Below, piece by piece: positions 42,418-52,232 of a stretch of DNA of 64,000 nucleotides. Position 1 is the first letter of the stretch. The number at the start of each line of letters is the position of its first letter. Where the stretch lies: positions 34,483 through 98,482 of the forward strand of contig MBPM02000152.1 of the NCBI GenBank assembly GCA_001695595.3, read 5' to 3'. The notes under the pieces are model-generated. The model saw nothing but the letters and a program-made list of their open reading frames with translations. It was not told the origin of the DNA and ran no database searches. The stretch is from Plasmopara viticola (taxonomy: Eukaryota; Oomycota; Peronosporomycetes; Peronosporales; Peronosporaceae). A program made the translations under genes and the position numbers.

Positions 42418-42689
42418 AGAATGTTCTATGCAATGGCCTCACGACATATAACTCGTATATCTGCCCAATGGCGTGTACAAAGGCTCATTTTGACCTCGCT
42501 TGATAACACCGACAGCCTTATTATTGCTCGAGCATGATCGACCGTGACAGCGTCGTCTTGATTTCAGCTATTGCAATATCAAATTAATTTAGACAAACGC
42601 GTCCTCAACTCATCCGTAATAAATTAAAGGAATCTGAGGAGCAAGAAATGTGAAACAAGAGTACGATATTGTCGATAAAAATAATTCGT

Positions 42690-42762
42690 TATCAGTGGAG
42701 GGGATCGAACCCTCGATCTCGAGCGTGTAAAACTCGCGTCCTAACCACTAGACGACACTGAC
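42690..42762 (-). tRNA. tRNA-Val(UAC), subtype UAC-2
   Basis: 73 nt, intact; S1 upstream. Confidence 0.9.
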
Positions 42763-43035
42763 AGGTTCTTGTGTAGTATGGCTTGGCAACACATAACTCT
42801 TAATCGTAATCAGTCTCTTGTACGCTGGCTTTTATATCGAGCAGATCAAAGCCGGCTTAGTACCACCATATTGCTCAAGCTTGGGCCACTGCGGCAGTGT
42901 CATCTGTCGTGCTAGCGTTCGCTCTAATATATAAATGGAAACACAAGCTGAAGTGATTAACATCAACTTAAAGAAGACAGCGCACCAAAGAAAAGTGGAG
43001 CAAGAGAACATTTTGGTCAAAAAGAAATAATATGA

Positions 43036-43108
43036 TATCAGACGAGGGGATCGAACCCTCGATCTCGAGCGTGTGAAGCTCGCGTCCTAACCACTAGACG
43101 ACACTGAC
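43036..43108 (-). tRNA. tRNA-Val(CAC), CAC-1 with C66G
   Basis: 73 nt. gacgagggg gives a G7-G66 mismatch on top of U6-U67, so the lower acceptor stem is weak. T5 trailer. The S2 upstream lacks 20 bp after 43270. Confidence 0.78.
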
Positions 43109-43361
43109 AGAATGGTTTATGCAATGGCCTCACGACACATAACTCGTATATCTGCCCAATGGCGTGTACAAAGGCTACATTTTGAGCTCGCTTGATAACA
43201 CCGACAGCCTTATTATTGCTCGAGCATGATCGACCGTGACAGCGTCGTCTTGATTTCAGCTATTGCAATAGCGTCCTATACTCATCCGTAATAAATTAAA
43301 GGAATCTGAGGAGCAAGAAATGTGAAACAAGAGTACGATATTGTCGATTAAAATAAATTGT

Positions 43362-43434
43362 TATCAGTGGAGGGGATCGAACCCTCGATCTCGAGCGTGT
43401 AAAACTCGCGTCCTAACCACTAGACGACACTGAC
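43362..43434 (-). tRNA. tRNA-Val(UAC), subtype UAC-2
   Basis: 73 nt, intact; S1 upstream. Confidence 0.9.
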
Positions 43435-43707
43435 AGGTTCTTGTGTAGTATGGCTTGGCAACACATAACTCTTAATCGTAATCAGTCTCTTGTACGCTGG
43501 CTTTTACATCGAGCAGATCAAAGCCGGCTTAGTACCACCATATTGCTCAAGCTTGGGCCACTGCGGCAGTGTCATCTGTCGTGCTAGCGTTCGCTCTAAT
43601 ATATAAATGGAAACACAAGCTGAAGTGATAAGCATCAAGAAAGAGATGACAGCGCACCAAAGAAAAGTGGAGCAAGAGAACATTTTGGTCAATAAGAAAT
43701 AATATGA

Positions 43708-43780
43708 TATCAGAGGAGGGGATCGAACCCTCGATCTCGAGCGTGTGAAGCTCGCGTCCTAACCACTAGACGACACTGAC
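43708..43780 (-). tRNA. tRNA-Val(CAC), subtype CAC-1
   Basis: 73 nt, intact; duplicate of 36964. Confidence 0.9.
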
Positions 43781-44055
43781 AGAATGATTTATGCAATGGC
43801 CTCACGACATATAACTCGTATATCTGCCCAATGGCGTGTACAAAGGCTACATTTTGAGCTCGCTTGATAACACCGACAGCCTTATTATTGCTCGAGCATG
43901 ATCGACCGTGACAGCGTCGTCTTGATTGTCAGCTATTGCAATATCAATTTAATTTACACAAACGCGTCCTCTACTCATCCGTAATAAATTAAAGGAATCT
44001 GAGGAGCAAGAAATGTGAAAACAAGAGTACGATATTGTCGATAAAAATAAATTGT

Positions 44056-44128
44056 TATCAGTGGAGGGGATCGAACCCTCGATCTCGAGCGTGTAAAACT
44101 CGCGTCCTAATCACTAGACGACACTGAC
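44056..44128 (-). tRNA. tRNA-Val(UAC), G19A
   Basis: 73 nt; duplicate of 37312. Confidence 0.82.
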
Positions 44129-44401
44129 AGGTTCTTGTGTAGTATGGCTTGGCAACACATAACTCTTAATCGTAATCAGTCTCTTGTACGCTGGCTTTTA
44201 TATCGAGCAGATCAAAGCCGGCTTAGTACCACCATCTTGCTCAAGCTTGGGCCACTGCGGCAGTGTCATCTGTCGTGCTAGCGTTCGCTCTAATATATAA
44301 ATGGAAACACAAGCTGAAGTGATTAACATCAACTTAAAGAAGACAGCGCACCAAAGAAAAGTGGAGCAAGAGAACATTTTGGTCAATAAGAAATAATATG
44401 A

Positions 44402-44474
44402 TTTCAGAGGAGGGGATCGAACCCTCGATCTCGAGCGTGTGAAGCTCGCGTCCTAACCACTAGACGACACTGAC
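44402..44474 (-). tRNA. tRNA-Val(CAC), CAC-1 with U72A
   Basis: 73 nt; duplicate of 37658. Confidence 0.8.
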
Positions 44475-44738
44475 AGATTATCGTATAGTATGGCCTGGCA
44501 ACACATAATTCTCATTCGTAATCAGTCTCTTGTACGCTGGCTTTTATATTGAGCCGATCAAAGCCGGCCTAATTCCACCGTATTGCTCAAGCTTGGGCCA
44601 CTACGTCTGTCGTGCTAGCGTTCGCTCTAATATATAAATAAAAACACAAGCTGAAGTGGTAAGCATCAAAAAAGGAATGACAGCGCACCAAAAAAAAGTG
44701 GAGCAAGAGAACATTTTGGTCAATAAGAGACAATATGA

Positions 44739-44811
44739 TATCAGAGAAGGGGATCGAATCCTCGATCTCGAGCGTGTAAAGCTCGCGTCCTGACCACTAG
44801 ACACCACTGAC
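44739..44811 (-). pseudogene. Degenerate tRNA-Val(UAC), subtype UAC-1d
   Basis: Position 8 is G and G53 is A; duplicate of 37995. Confidence 0.75.
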
Positions 44812-45083
44812 AGATTATTGTATAGTATGGCCTGGCAACACATAACTCTTAATCGTAATCAGTCTCTTGTACGCTGGCTTTTACATTGAGCAGATCAAAG
44901 CCGGCCTGTTACCATCGTATTGCTCGAGCTTGGGCCACTGCGGCAGTGTCATCAGTCGTGCTAGCGTTCGCTCTAATATATAAATGGAAACACAAGCTGA
45001 GGTGATAAGCATCAAGAAAGAGATGACAGCGCACCAAAGAAAAGTGGAGCAAGAGAACATTTTGGTCCAAAAAAAAAATATGA

Positions 45084-45156
45084 TATCAGAGGAGGGGATC
45101 GAACCCTCGATCTCGAGCGTGTGAAGCTCGCGTCCTAACCACTAGACGACACTGAC
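45084..45156 (-). tRNA. tRNA-Val(CAC), subtype CAC-1 in S1v context
   Basis: 73 nt, intact. The trailer has a run of nine or more T (ccaaaaaaaaaata on the plus strand). Confidence 0.88.
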
Positions 45157-45428
45157 AGGTTTTTGTATAGTATGGCCTGGCAACACATCACTCTTAATCG
45201 TAATCAGTCTCTTGTACGCTGGCTTTATATTGAGCAGATCAAAGCCGGCCTGTTACCACCGTATTGCTCGAGCTTGGGCCACTGCGGCAGTGTCATCAGT
45301 CGTGCTAGCGTTCGCTCTAATATATAAATGGAAACACAAGCTGAAGTGATAAGCATAAAAAAAGGAATGACAGCGCACCAAAAAAAAGTGGAGCAAGAGA
45401 ACATTTCGGTCAATAAGAAATAATATGA

Positions 45429-45501
45429 TATCAGAGATGGGGATCGAACCCTCGATCTCGAGCGTGTGAAGCTCGCGTCCTAACCACTAGACGACACTGA
45501 C
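45429..45501 (-). tRNA. tRNA-Val(CAC), T-stem variant A50-A64
   Basis: 73 nt; duplicate of 38686. Confidence 0.8.
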
Positions 45502-45773
45502 AGGTTCTGTATAGTATGGCTTGGCAACACATAACACTTAATCGTAATCAGTCTCTTGTACGCTGGCTTTTATATCGAGCAGATCAAAGCCGGCTTAGTA
45601 CCACCGTATTGCTCAAGCTTGGGCCACTGCGGCAGTGTCATCTGTCGTGCTAGCGTTCGCTCTAATATATAAATGGAAATACAAGCTGAAGTGATTAACA
45701 TCAACTTAAAGAAGACAGCGCACCAAAGAAAAGTGGAGCAAGAGAACATTTTGGTCAATAAGAAATAATATGA

Positions 45774-45846
45774 TATCAGAGGAGGGGATCGAACCCTCGA
45801 TCTCGAGCGTGTGAAGCTCGCGTCCTAACCACTAGACGACACTGAC
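45774..45846 (-). tRNA. tRNA-Val(CAC), subtype CAC-1, S1 upstream
   Basis: 73 nt, intact; duplicate of 39032. Confidence 0.9.
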
Positions 45847-46118
45847 AGGTTCTTGTATAGTATGGCTTGGCAACACTTAACTCTTAATCGTAATCAGTCT
45901 CTTGTACGCTGGCTTTTATATCGAGCAGATCAAGCCGGCTTAGTACCACCATATTGCTCAAGCTTGGGCCACTGCGGCAGTGTCATCTGTCGTGCTAGCG
46001 TTCGCTCTAATATAAAAATGGAAATACAAGCTGAAGTGATTAGCATCAACTTAAAGAAGACAGCGCACCAAAGAAAAGTGGAGCAAGAGAACATTTTGGT
46101 CAAAAAGAAATAATATGA

Positions 46119-46191
46119 TATCAGAGGAGGGGATCGAACCCTCGATCTCGAGCGTGTGAAGCTCGCGTCCTAACCACTAGACGACACTGAC
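46119..46191 (-). tRNA. tRNA-Val(CAC), subtype CAC-1, T5 trailer
   Basis: 73 nt, intact; duplicate of 39378. Confidence 0.9.
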
Positions 46192-46464
46192 AGAATGTTC
46201 TATGCAATGGCCTCACGACATATAACTCGTATATCTGCCCAATGGCGTGTACAAAGGCTCATTTTGACCTCGCTTGATAACACCGACAGCCTTATTATTG
46301 CTCGAGCATGATCGACCGTGACAGCGTCGTCTTGATTGTCAGCTATTGCAATATCAAATTAATTTAGACAAACGCGTCCTCAACTCATCCGTAATAAATT
46401 AAAGGAATCTGAGGAGCAAGAAATTCGAAACAAGAGTACGATATTGTCGATAAAAATAATTCGT

Positions 46465-46537
46465 TATCAGTGGAGGGGATCGAACCCTCGATCTCGAGCG
46501 TGTAAAACTCGCGTCCTAACCACTAGACGACACTGAC
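46465..46537 (-). tRNA. tRNA-Val(UAC), subtype UAC-2, next to solo LTR 2
   Basis: 73 nt, intact; duplicate of 39723. Confidence 0.9.
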
Positions 46538-46683
46538 AGGTTCTTGTGTAGTATGGCTTGGCAACACATAATTCTAAATCGTAATCAGTCTCTTGTACGC
46601 TGGCTTTTATATCGAGCAGATCAAAGCCGGCTTAGTACCACCATATTGCTCAAGCTTGGGCCACTGCGGCAGTGTCATCTGTC

Positions 46684-46688
46684 GTGCT
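46684..46688. other. Target-site duplication of solo LTR 2, left
   Basis: GTGCT, with its partner at 46894-46898. Confidence 0.9.
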
Positions 46689-46893
46689 TGTTAAAGATTG
46701 ATGTGCTGATCGAAGAAGGCGGACGTTACTATGACCAGTGATTGGTCAATGCGATTGAATGGCTATCGTGCGCGAAAGGAATGAATGGCCAGCAAGAGAG
46801 ACAGCAAAGAGTAGGACAAGGATGAACGCACAAATACAACTTACTGAGTTTATTTTTATTAACATTCCGATCCCGAGTTTATTTTTATTAACA
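46689..46893 (+). mobile_element. Solo LTR 2 of the copia element
   Basis: 205 bp; differs from solo LTR 1 by one A in gaagaaggcgg. Flanks match those of solo LTR 1, including the odd cataattctaaatcg of the left spacer, so it is a duplicate of the same locus. Confidence 0.93.
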
Positions 46894-46898
46894 GTGCT
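46894..46898. other. Target-site duplication of solo LTR 2, right
   Basis: GTGCT. Confidence 0.9.
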
Positions 46899-47019
46899 AG
46901 CGTTCGCTCAATATATAAATGGAAACACAAGCTGAAGTGATTAACATCAACTTAAAGAAGACAGCGCACCAAAGAAAAGTGGAGCAAGAGAACATTTTGG
47001 TCAATAAGAAATAATATGA

Positions 47020-47092
47020 TACCAGAGGAGGGGATCGAACCCTCGATCTCGAGCGTGTGAAGCTCGCGTCCTAACCACTAGACGACACTGAC
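47020..47092 (-). tRNA. tRNA-Val(CAC), CAC-1 with A71G
   Basis: 73 nt; duplicate of 40279. Confidence 0.85.
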
Positions 47093-47366
47093 AGAATGAT
47101 TTATGCAATGGCCTCACGACATATAACTCGTATATCTGCCCAATGGCGTGTACAAAGGCTACATTTTGAGCTCGCTTGATAACACCGACAGCCTTATTAT
47201 TGCTCGAGCATGATCGACCGTGACAGCGTCGTCTTGATTGTCAGCTATTGCAATATCAATTTAATTTACACAAACGCGTCCTCTACTCATCCGTAATAAA
47301 TTAAAGGAATCTGAGGAGCAAGAAATGTGTAACAAGAGTACGATATTGTCGATAAAAATAAATTGT

Positions 47367-47439
47367 TATCAGTGGAGGGGATCGAACCCTCGATCTCGAG
47401 CGTGTAAAACTCGCGTCCTAATCACTAGACGACACTGAC
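47367..47439 (-). tRNA. tRNA-Val(UAC), G19A
   Basis: 73 nt; duplicate of 40626. Confidence 0.82.
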
Positions 47440-47713
47440 AGGTTCTTGTGTAGTATGGCTTGGCAACACATAACTCTAAATCGTAATCAGTCTCTTGTAC
47501 GCTGGCTTTTATATCGAGCAGATCAAAGCCGGCTTAGTACCACCATGTTGCTCAAGCTTGGGCCACTGCGGCAGTGTCATCTGTCGTGCTAGCGTTCGCT
47601 CTAATATATAAATGGAAACACAAGCTGAAGTGATTAACATCAACTTAAAGAAGACAGCGCACCAAAGAAAAAGTGGAGCAAGAGAACATTTTGGTCAATA
47701 AGAAATAATATGA

Positions 47714-47785
47714 TTTCAGAGGAGGGGATCGAACCTCGATCTCGAGCGTGTGAAGCTCGCGTCCTAACCACTAGACGACACAGAC
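47714..47785 (-). tRNA. tRNA-Val(CAC), CAC-1 with U72A, 1-base gap
   Basis: 72 nt, CC for CCC, and cacagac for cactgac at A4. Duplicate of 40972. Confidence 0.72.
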
Positions 47786-48050
47786 AGATTATTGTATAGT
47801 ATGGCCTGGCAACACATAATTCTCATTCGTAATCAGTCTCTTGTACGCTGGCTTTTATATTGAGCCGATCAAAGCCGGCCTAATTCCACCGTATTGCTCA
47901 AGCTTGGGCCACTACGTCTGTCGTGCTAGCGTTCGCTCTAATATATAAATAAAAAACACAAGCTGAAGTGGTAAGCATCAAAAAAGGAATGACAGCGCAC
48001 CAAAAAAAAGTGGAGCAAGAGAACATTCTGGTCAATAAGAGACAATATGA

Positions 48051-48123
48051 TATCAGAGAAGGGGATCGAATCCTCGATCTCGAGCGTGTAAAGCTCGCGT
48101 CCTGACCACTAGACAGCACTGAC
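48051..48123 (-). pseudogene. Degenerate tRNA-Val(UAC), subtype UAC-1d
   Basis: Position 8 is C and G53 is A; duplicate of 41308. Confidence 0.75.
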
Positions 48124-48396
48124 AGATTATTGTATAGTATGGCCTGGCAACACATAACTCTTAATCGTAATCAGTCTCTTGTACGCTGGCTTTTACATTG
48201 AGCAGATCAAAGCCGGCCTGTTACCATCGTATTGCTCGAGCTTGGGCCACTGCGGCAGTGTCATCAGTCGTGCTAGCGTTCGCTCTAATATATAAATGGA
48301 AACACAAGCTGAGGTGATAAGCATCAAGAAAGAGATGACAGCGCACCAAAGAAAAGTGGAGCAAGAGAACATTTTGGTCCAAAAGAAATAATATGA

Positions 48397-48469
48397 TATC
48401 AGAGGAGGGGATCGAACCCTCGATCTCGAGCGTGTGAAGCTCGCGTCCTAACCACTAGACGACACTGAC
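48397..48469 (-). tRNA. tRNA-Val(CAC), subtype CAC-1 in S1v context
   Basis: 73 nt, intact; duplicate of 41654. Confidence 0.88.
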
Positions 48470-48742
48470 AGGTTTTTGTATAGTATGGCCTGGCAACACA
48501 TCACTCTTAATCGTAATCAGTCTCTTGTACGCTGGCTTTTATGTTGAGCAGATCAAAGCCGGCCTGTTACCACCGTATTGCTCGAGCTTGGGCCACTGCG
48601 GCAGTGTCATCAGTCGTGCTAGCGTTCGCTCTAATATATAAATGGAAACACAAGCTGAAGTGATAAGCATAAAAAAAAGAATGACAGCGCACCAAAAAAA
48701 AGTGGAGCAAGAGAACATTTCGGGCAATAAGGAATAATATGA

Positions 48743-48815
48743 TATCAGAGATGGGGATCGAACCCTCGATCTCGAGCGTGTGAAGCTCGCGTCCTAACCA
48801 CTAGACGACACTGAC
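48743..48815 (-). tRNA. tRNA-Val(CAC), T-stem variant A50-A64
   Basis: 73 nt; duplicate of 41999. Confidence 0.8.
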
Positions 48816-49088
48816 AGGTTCTTGTATAGTATGGCTTGGCAACACATAACTCTTAATCGTAATCAGTCTCTTGTACGCTGGCTTTTATATCGAGCAGATC
48901 AAAGCCGGCTTAGTACCACCATATTGCTCAAGCTTGGGCCACTGCGGCAGTGTCATCTGTCGTGCTAGCGTTCGCTCTAATATAAAAATGGAAATACAAG
49001 CTGAAGTGATTAGCATCAACTTAAAGAAGACAGCGCACCAAAGAAAAGTGGAGCAAGAGAACATTTTGGTCAAAAAGAAATAATATGA

Positions 49089-49161
49089 TATCAGAGGAGG
49101 GGATCGAACCCTCGATCTCGAGCGTGTGAAGCTCGCGTCCTAACCACTAGACGACACTGAC
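49089..49161 (-). tRNA. tRNA-Val(CAC), subtype CAC-1, T5 trailer
   Basis: 73 nt, intact; duplicate of 42345. Confidence 0.9.
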
Positions 49162-49433
49162 AGAATGTTCTATGCAATGGCCTCACGACATATAACTCGT
49201 ATATCTGCCCAATGGCGTGTACAAAGGCTCATTTTGACCTCGCTTGATAACACCGACAGCCTTATTATTGCTCGAGCATGATCGACCGTGACAGCGTCGT
49301 CTTGATTTCAGCTATTGCAATATCAAATTAATTTAGACAAACGCGTCCTCAACTCATCCGTAATAAATTAAAGGAATCTGAGGAGCAAGAAATGTGAAAC
49401 AAGAGTACGATATTGTCGATAAAAATAATTCGT

Positions 49434-49506
49434 TATCAGTGGAGGGGATCGAACCCTCGATCTCGAGCGTGTAAAACTCGCGTCCTAACCACTAGACGAC
49501 ACTGAC
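49434..49506 (-). tRNA. tRNA-Val(UAC), subtype UAC-2
   Basis: 73 nt, intact; duplicate of 42690. Confidence 0.9.
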
Positions 49507-49779
49507 AGGTTCTTGTGTAGTATGGCTTGGCAACACATAACTCTTAATCGTAATCAGTCTCTTGTACGCTGGCTTTTATATCGAGCAGATCAAAGCCGGC
49601 TTAGTACCACCATATTGCTCAAGCTTGGGCCACTGCGGCAGTGTCATCTGTCGTGCTAGCGTTCGCTCTAATATATAAATGGAAACACAAGCTGAAGTGA
49701 TCAACATCAACTTAAAGAAGACAGCGCACCAAAGAAAAGTGGAGCAAGAGAACATTTTGGTCAATAAGAAATAATATGA

Positions 49780-49852
49780 TATCAGAGGAGGGGATCGAAC
49801 CCTCGATCTCGAGCGTGTGAAGCTCGCGTCCTAACCACTAGACGACACTGAC
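49780..49852 (-). tRNA. tRNA-Val(CAC), subtype CAC-1
   Basis: 73 nt, intact; S2 upstream with the cttgattacaccg variant. Confidence 0.9.
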
Positions 49853-50126
49853 AGAATGTTCTATGCAATGGCCTCACGACATATAACTCGTATATCTGCC
49901 CAATGGCGTGTACAAAGGCTACATTTTGAGCTCGCTTGATTACACCGACAGCCTTATTATTGCTCGAGCATGATCGACCGTGACAGCGTCGTCTTGATTG
50001 TCAGCTATTGCAATATCAAATTAATTTAGACGAACGCGTTCTCTACTCATCCGTAATAAATTGAGGGAATCTGAGGAGCAAGAAATGTGAAACAAGAGTA
50101 CGATATTGTCGATTAAAATCAATTGT

Positions 50127-50199
50127 TATTAGTGGAGGGGATCGAACCCTCGATCTCGAGCGTGTGAAGCTCGCGTCCTAACCACTAGACGACACTGAC
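50127..50199 (-). tRNA. tRNA-Val(CAC), subtype CAC-3
   Basis: 73 nt; S2 on both sides. Confidence 0.88.
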
Positions 50200-50473
50200 A
50201 GAATGATTTATGCAATGGCCACACGACATATAACTCGTATATCTGCCCAATGGCGTGTACAAAGGCTACATTTTGAGCTCGCATGATAACACCGACAGCC
50301 TTATTATTGCTCGAGCATGATCGACCGTGACAGCGTCGTCTTGATTGTCAGCTATTGCAATATCAAATTAATTTACACAAACGCGTCCTATACTCATCCG
50401 TAATAAATTAAAGGAATCTGAGGAGCAAGATATGTGAAACAAGAGTACGATATTGTCGATAAAAATAAATTGT

Positions 50474-50545
50474 TATCAGTGGAGGGGATCGAACCCTCGA
50501 TCTCGAGCGTGTAAAACTCGCGTCCTAACACTAGACGACACTGAC
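50474..50545 (-). tRNA. tRNA-Val(UAC), subtype UAC-2, 1-base gap
   Basis: 72 nt, one C missing in the D loop region; S1 upstream. Confidence 0.8.
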
Positions 50546-50818
50546 AGGTTCTTGTATAGTATGGCTTGGCAACACATAACTCTTAATCGTAATCAGTCTC
50601 TTGTACGCTGGCTTTTATATCGAGCAGATCAAAGCCGGCTTAGTACCACCATATTGCTCAAGCTTGGGCCACTGCGGCAGTGTCATCTGTCGTGCTAGCG
50701 TTCGCTCTAATATATAAATGGAAACACAAGCTGAAGTGATCAACATCAACTTAAAGAAGACAGCGCACCAAAGAAAAGTGGAGCAAGAGAACATTTTGGT
50801 CAATAAGAAATAATATGA

Positions 50819-50891
50819 TATCAGAGGAGGGGATCGAACCCTCGATCTCGAGCGTGTGAAGCTCGCGTCCTAACCACTAGACGACACTGAC
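50819..50891 (-). tRNA. tRNA-Val(CAC), subtype CAC-1
   Basis: 73 nt, intact; S2 upstream. Confidence 0.9.
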
Positions 50892-51164
50892 AGAATGTTC
50901 TATGCAATGGCCTCACGACATATAACTCGTATATCTGCCCAATGGCGTGTACAAAGGCTACATTTTGAGCTCGCTTGATTACACCGACAGCCTTATTATT
51001 GCTCGAGCATGATCGACCGTGACAGCGTCGTCTTGATTGTCAGCTATTGCAATATCAAATTAATTTAGACGAACGCGTTCTCTACTCATCCGTAATAAAT
51101 TGAAGAATCTGAGGAGCAAGAAATGTGAAACAAGAGTACGATATTGTCGATTAAAATCAATTGT

Positions 51165-51237
51165 TATTAGTGGAGGGGATCGAACCCTCGATCTCGAGCG
51201 TGTGAAGCTCGCGTCCTAACCACTAGACGACACTGAC
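51165..51237 (-). tRNA. tRNA-Val(CAC), subtype CAC-3
   Basis: 73 nt; S2 upstream with the cactttgag variant. Confidence 0.88.
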
Positions 51238-51511
51238 AGAATGGTTTATGCAATGGCCTCACGACATATAACTCGTATATCTGCCCAATGGCGTGTACAA
51301 AGGCTACACTTTGAGCTCGCTTGATAACACCGACAGCCTTATTATTGCTCGAGCATGATCGACCGTGACAGCGTCGTCTTGATTGTCAGCTATTGCAATA
51401 TCAAATTAATTTACACAAACGCGTCCTATACTCATCCGTAATAAATTAAAGGAATCTGAGGAGCAAGAAATTCGAAACAAGAGTACGATATTGTCGATAA
51501 AAATAAATTGT

Positions 51512-51584
51512 TATCAGTGGAGGGGATCGAACCCTCGATCTCGAGCGTGTAAAACTCGCGTCCTAACCACTAGGCGACACTGAC
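51512..51584 (-). tRNA. tRNA-Val(UAC), U11C, next to copia 2
   Basis: 73 nt; same taggcgac change as the gene next to copia 1 (32228). The LTR starts 151 bp upstream. Confidence 0.85.
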
Positions 51585-51730
51585 AGGTTCTTGTATAGTA
51601 TGGCTTGGCAACACATAACTCTTAATCGTAATCAGTCTCTTGTACGCTGGCTTTTATATCGAGCAGATCAAAGCCGGCTTAGTACCACCATATTGCTCAA
51701 GCTTGGGCCACTGCGGCAGTGTCATCTGTC

Positions 51731-51735
51731 GTGCT
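51731..51735. other. Target-site duplication of copia 2, left
   Basis: GTGCT, with its partner at 56117-56121. Confidence 0.92.
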
Positions 51736-51938
51736 TGTTAAAGATTGATGTGCTGATCGAAGAAAGGCGGACGTTACTATGACCAGTGATTGGTCAATGC
51801 GATTGAATGGCTATCGTGCGCGAAAGGAATGAATGGCCAGCAAGAGAGACAGCAAAGAGTAGGACAAGGATGAACGCACAAATACAACTTGCTGAGTTTA
51901 TTTTATAACATTCCGATCCCGAGTTTATTTTATTAACA
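51736..51938 (+). repeat. 5' LTR of copia 2
   Basis: 203 bp; shorter than the 206-bp form through losses in the two T-rich motifs (gagtttattttataaca and gagtttattttattaaca). It also has cttgctgag where others have cttactgag. Confidence 0.92.
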
Positions 51939-51950
51939 GGTTATGAGCCC
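51939..51950 (+). promoter_or_regulatory. Primer binding site of copia 2
   Basis: GGTTATGAGCCC directly after the LTR; the gag ATG at 51943 lies inside. Confidence 0.8.
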
Positions 51951-52125
51951 AAGTAACGACTCCGGTGTCAAGATCGAGCCATTCGACGGATCCAACTACG
52001 CGTTATGGAGCTACAAGATGAAGATGTCTTTGATGTCCAAGGGATTGTGGGAGCCGTCTCTGGCGAAGGCGCACCCAATGCGGTCAAGGAGCAGCAAGCA
52101 CACGCTGCGATCGCGCTCAACTTGA
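51943..52125 (+). pseudogene. gag: copia 2 gag, N-terminal fragment
   Basis: Residues 1-36 match gag of the other copies up to KGLW. A missing G near 52049 (gtgggagcc against gtggggagcc) throws the frame off, and a stop follows at 52125. The genuine gag sequence goes on in another frame. Confidence 0.85.
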
Positions 52126-52232
52126 GTGACTCTCAGCTGATGCACGTGATCGACGCAACGTCAGCGACCGAAGCGTGGGGAAGACTGGCAAGGTTTCATC
52201 ACACTCAAGACATGCGAATCGGCTTTGGCTGA
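52005..52232 (+). pseudogene. gag: copia 2 gag, middle fragment
   Basis: True gag residues lie between about 52049 and 52214 (GAVSGEGAPN to TQDM). What precedes is out of register. A second missing G near 52214 (catgcg against catggcg) ends this frame. Confidence 0.82.

Larger units (their letters stand above)
36900..42950. repeat. Segmental duplication, copy 1 (offset about 6744 bp)
   Basis: Gene by gene this stretch matches 43.6-49.7 kb. tRNA starts at 36964, 37312, 39723, 40279 and 42690 pair with 43708, 44056, 46465, 47020 and 49434, and the solo LTR at 39947 pairs with the one at 46689. Rare variants are shared, for example gattatcgtatag upstream of the U72A tRNA and the degenerate UAC-1d copies. 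Borders are estimated from where private variants stop matching. Confidence 0.82.
40153..46688 (-). repeat. Tandem tRNA-Val array, block between the two solo LTRs
   Basis: Nineteen tRNA-Val copies on the minus strand. The left part (40.28-42.69 kb) matches 47.02-49.43 kb, and the right part (43.71-46.54 kb) matches 36.96-39.80 kb. The block therefore straddles the joint of a tandem segmental duplication. Confidence 0.9.
43640..49690. repeat. Segmental duplication, copy 2 (offset about 6744 bp)
   Basis: Partner of 36.9-42.95 kb. It contains solo LTR 2 at the place where copy 1 has solo LTR 1, so the solo LTR existed before the duplication or was copied with it. The two pseudo-tRNA versions also keep register: G8 in 37995 and 44739, C8 in 41308 and 48051. 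Confidence 0.82.
46894..51735 (-). repeat. Tandem tRNA-Val array, block between solo LTR 2 and copia 2
   Basis: Fourteen tRNA-Val copies. The left part repeats 40.28-42.69 kb. The last units before copia 2 share private variants with the units before copia 1, such as taggcgac inside the tRNA and aaattcgaaac in S2. Confidence 0.9.
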
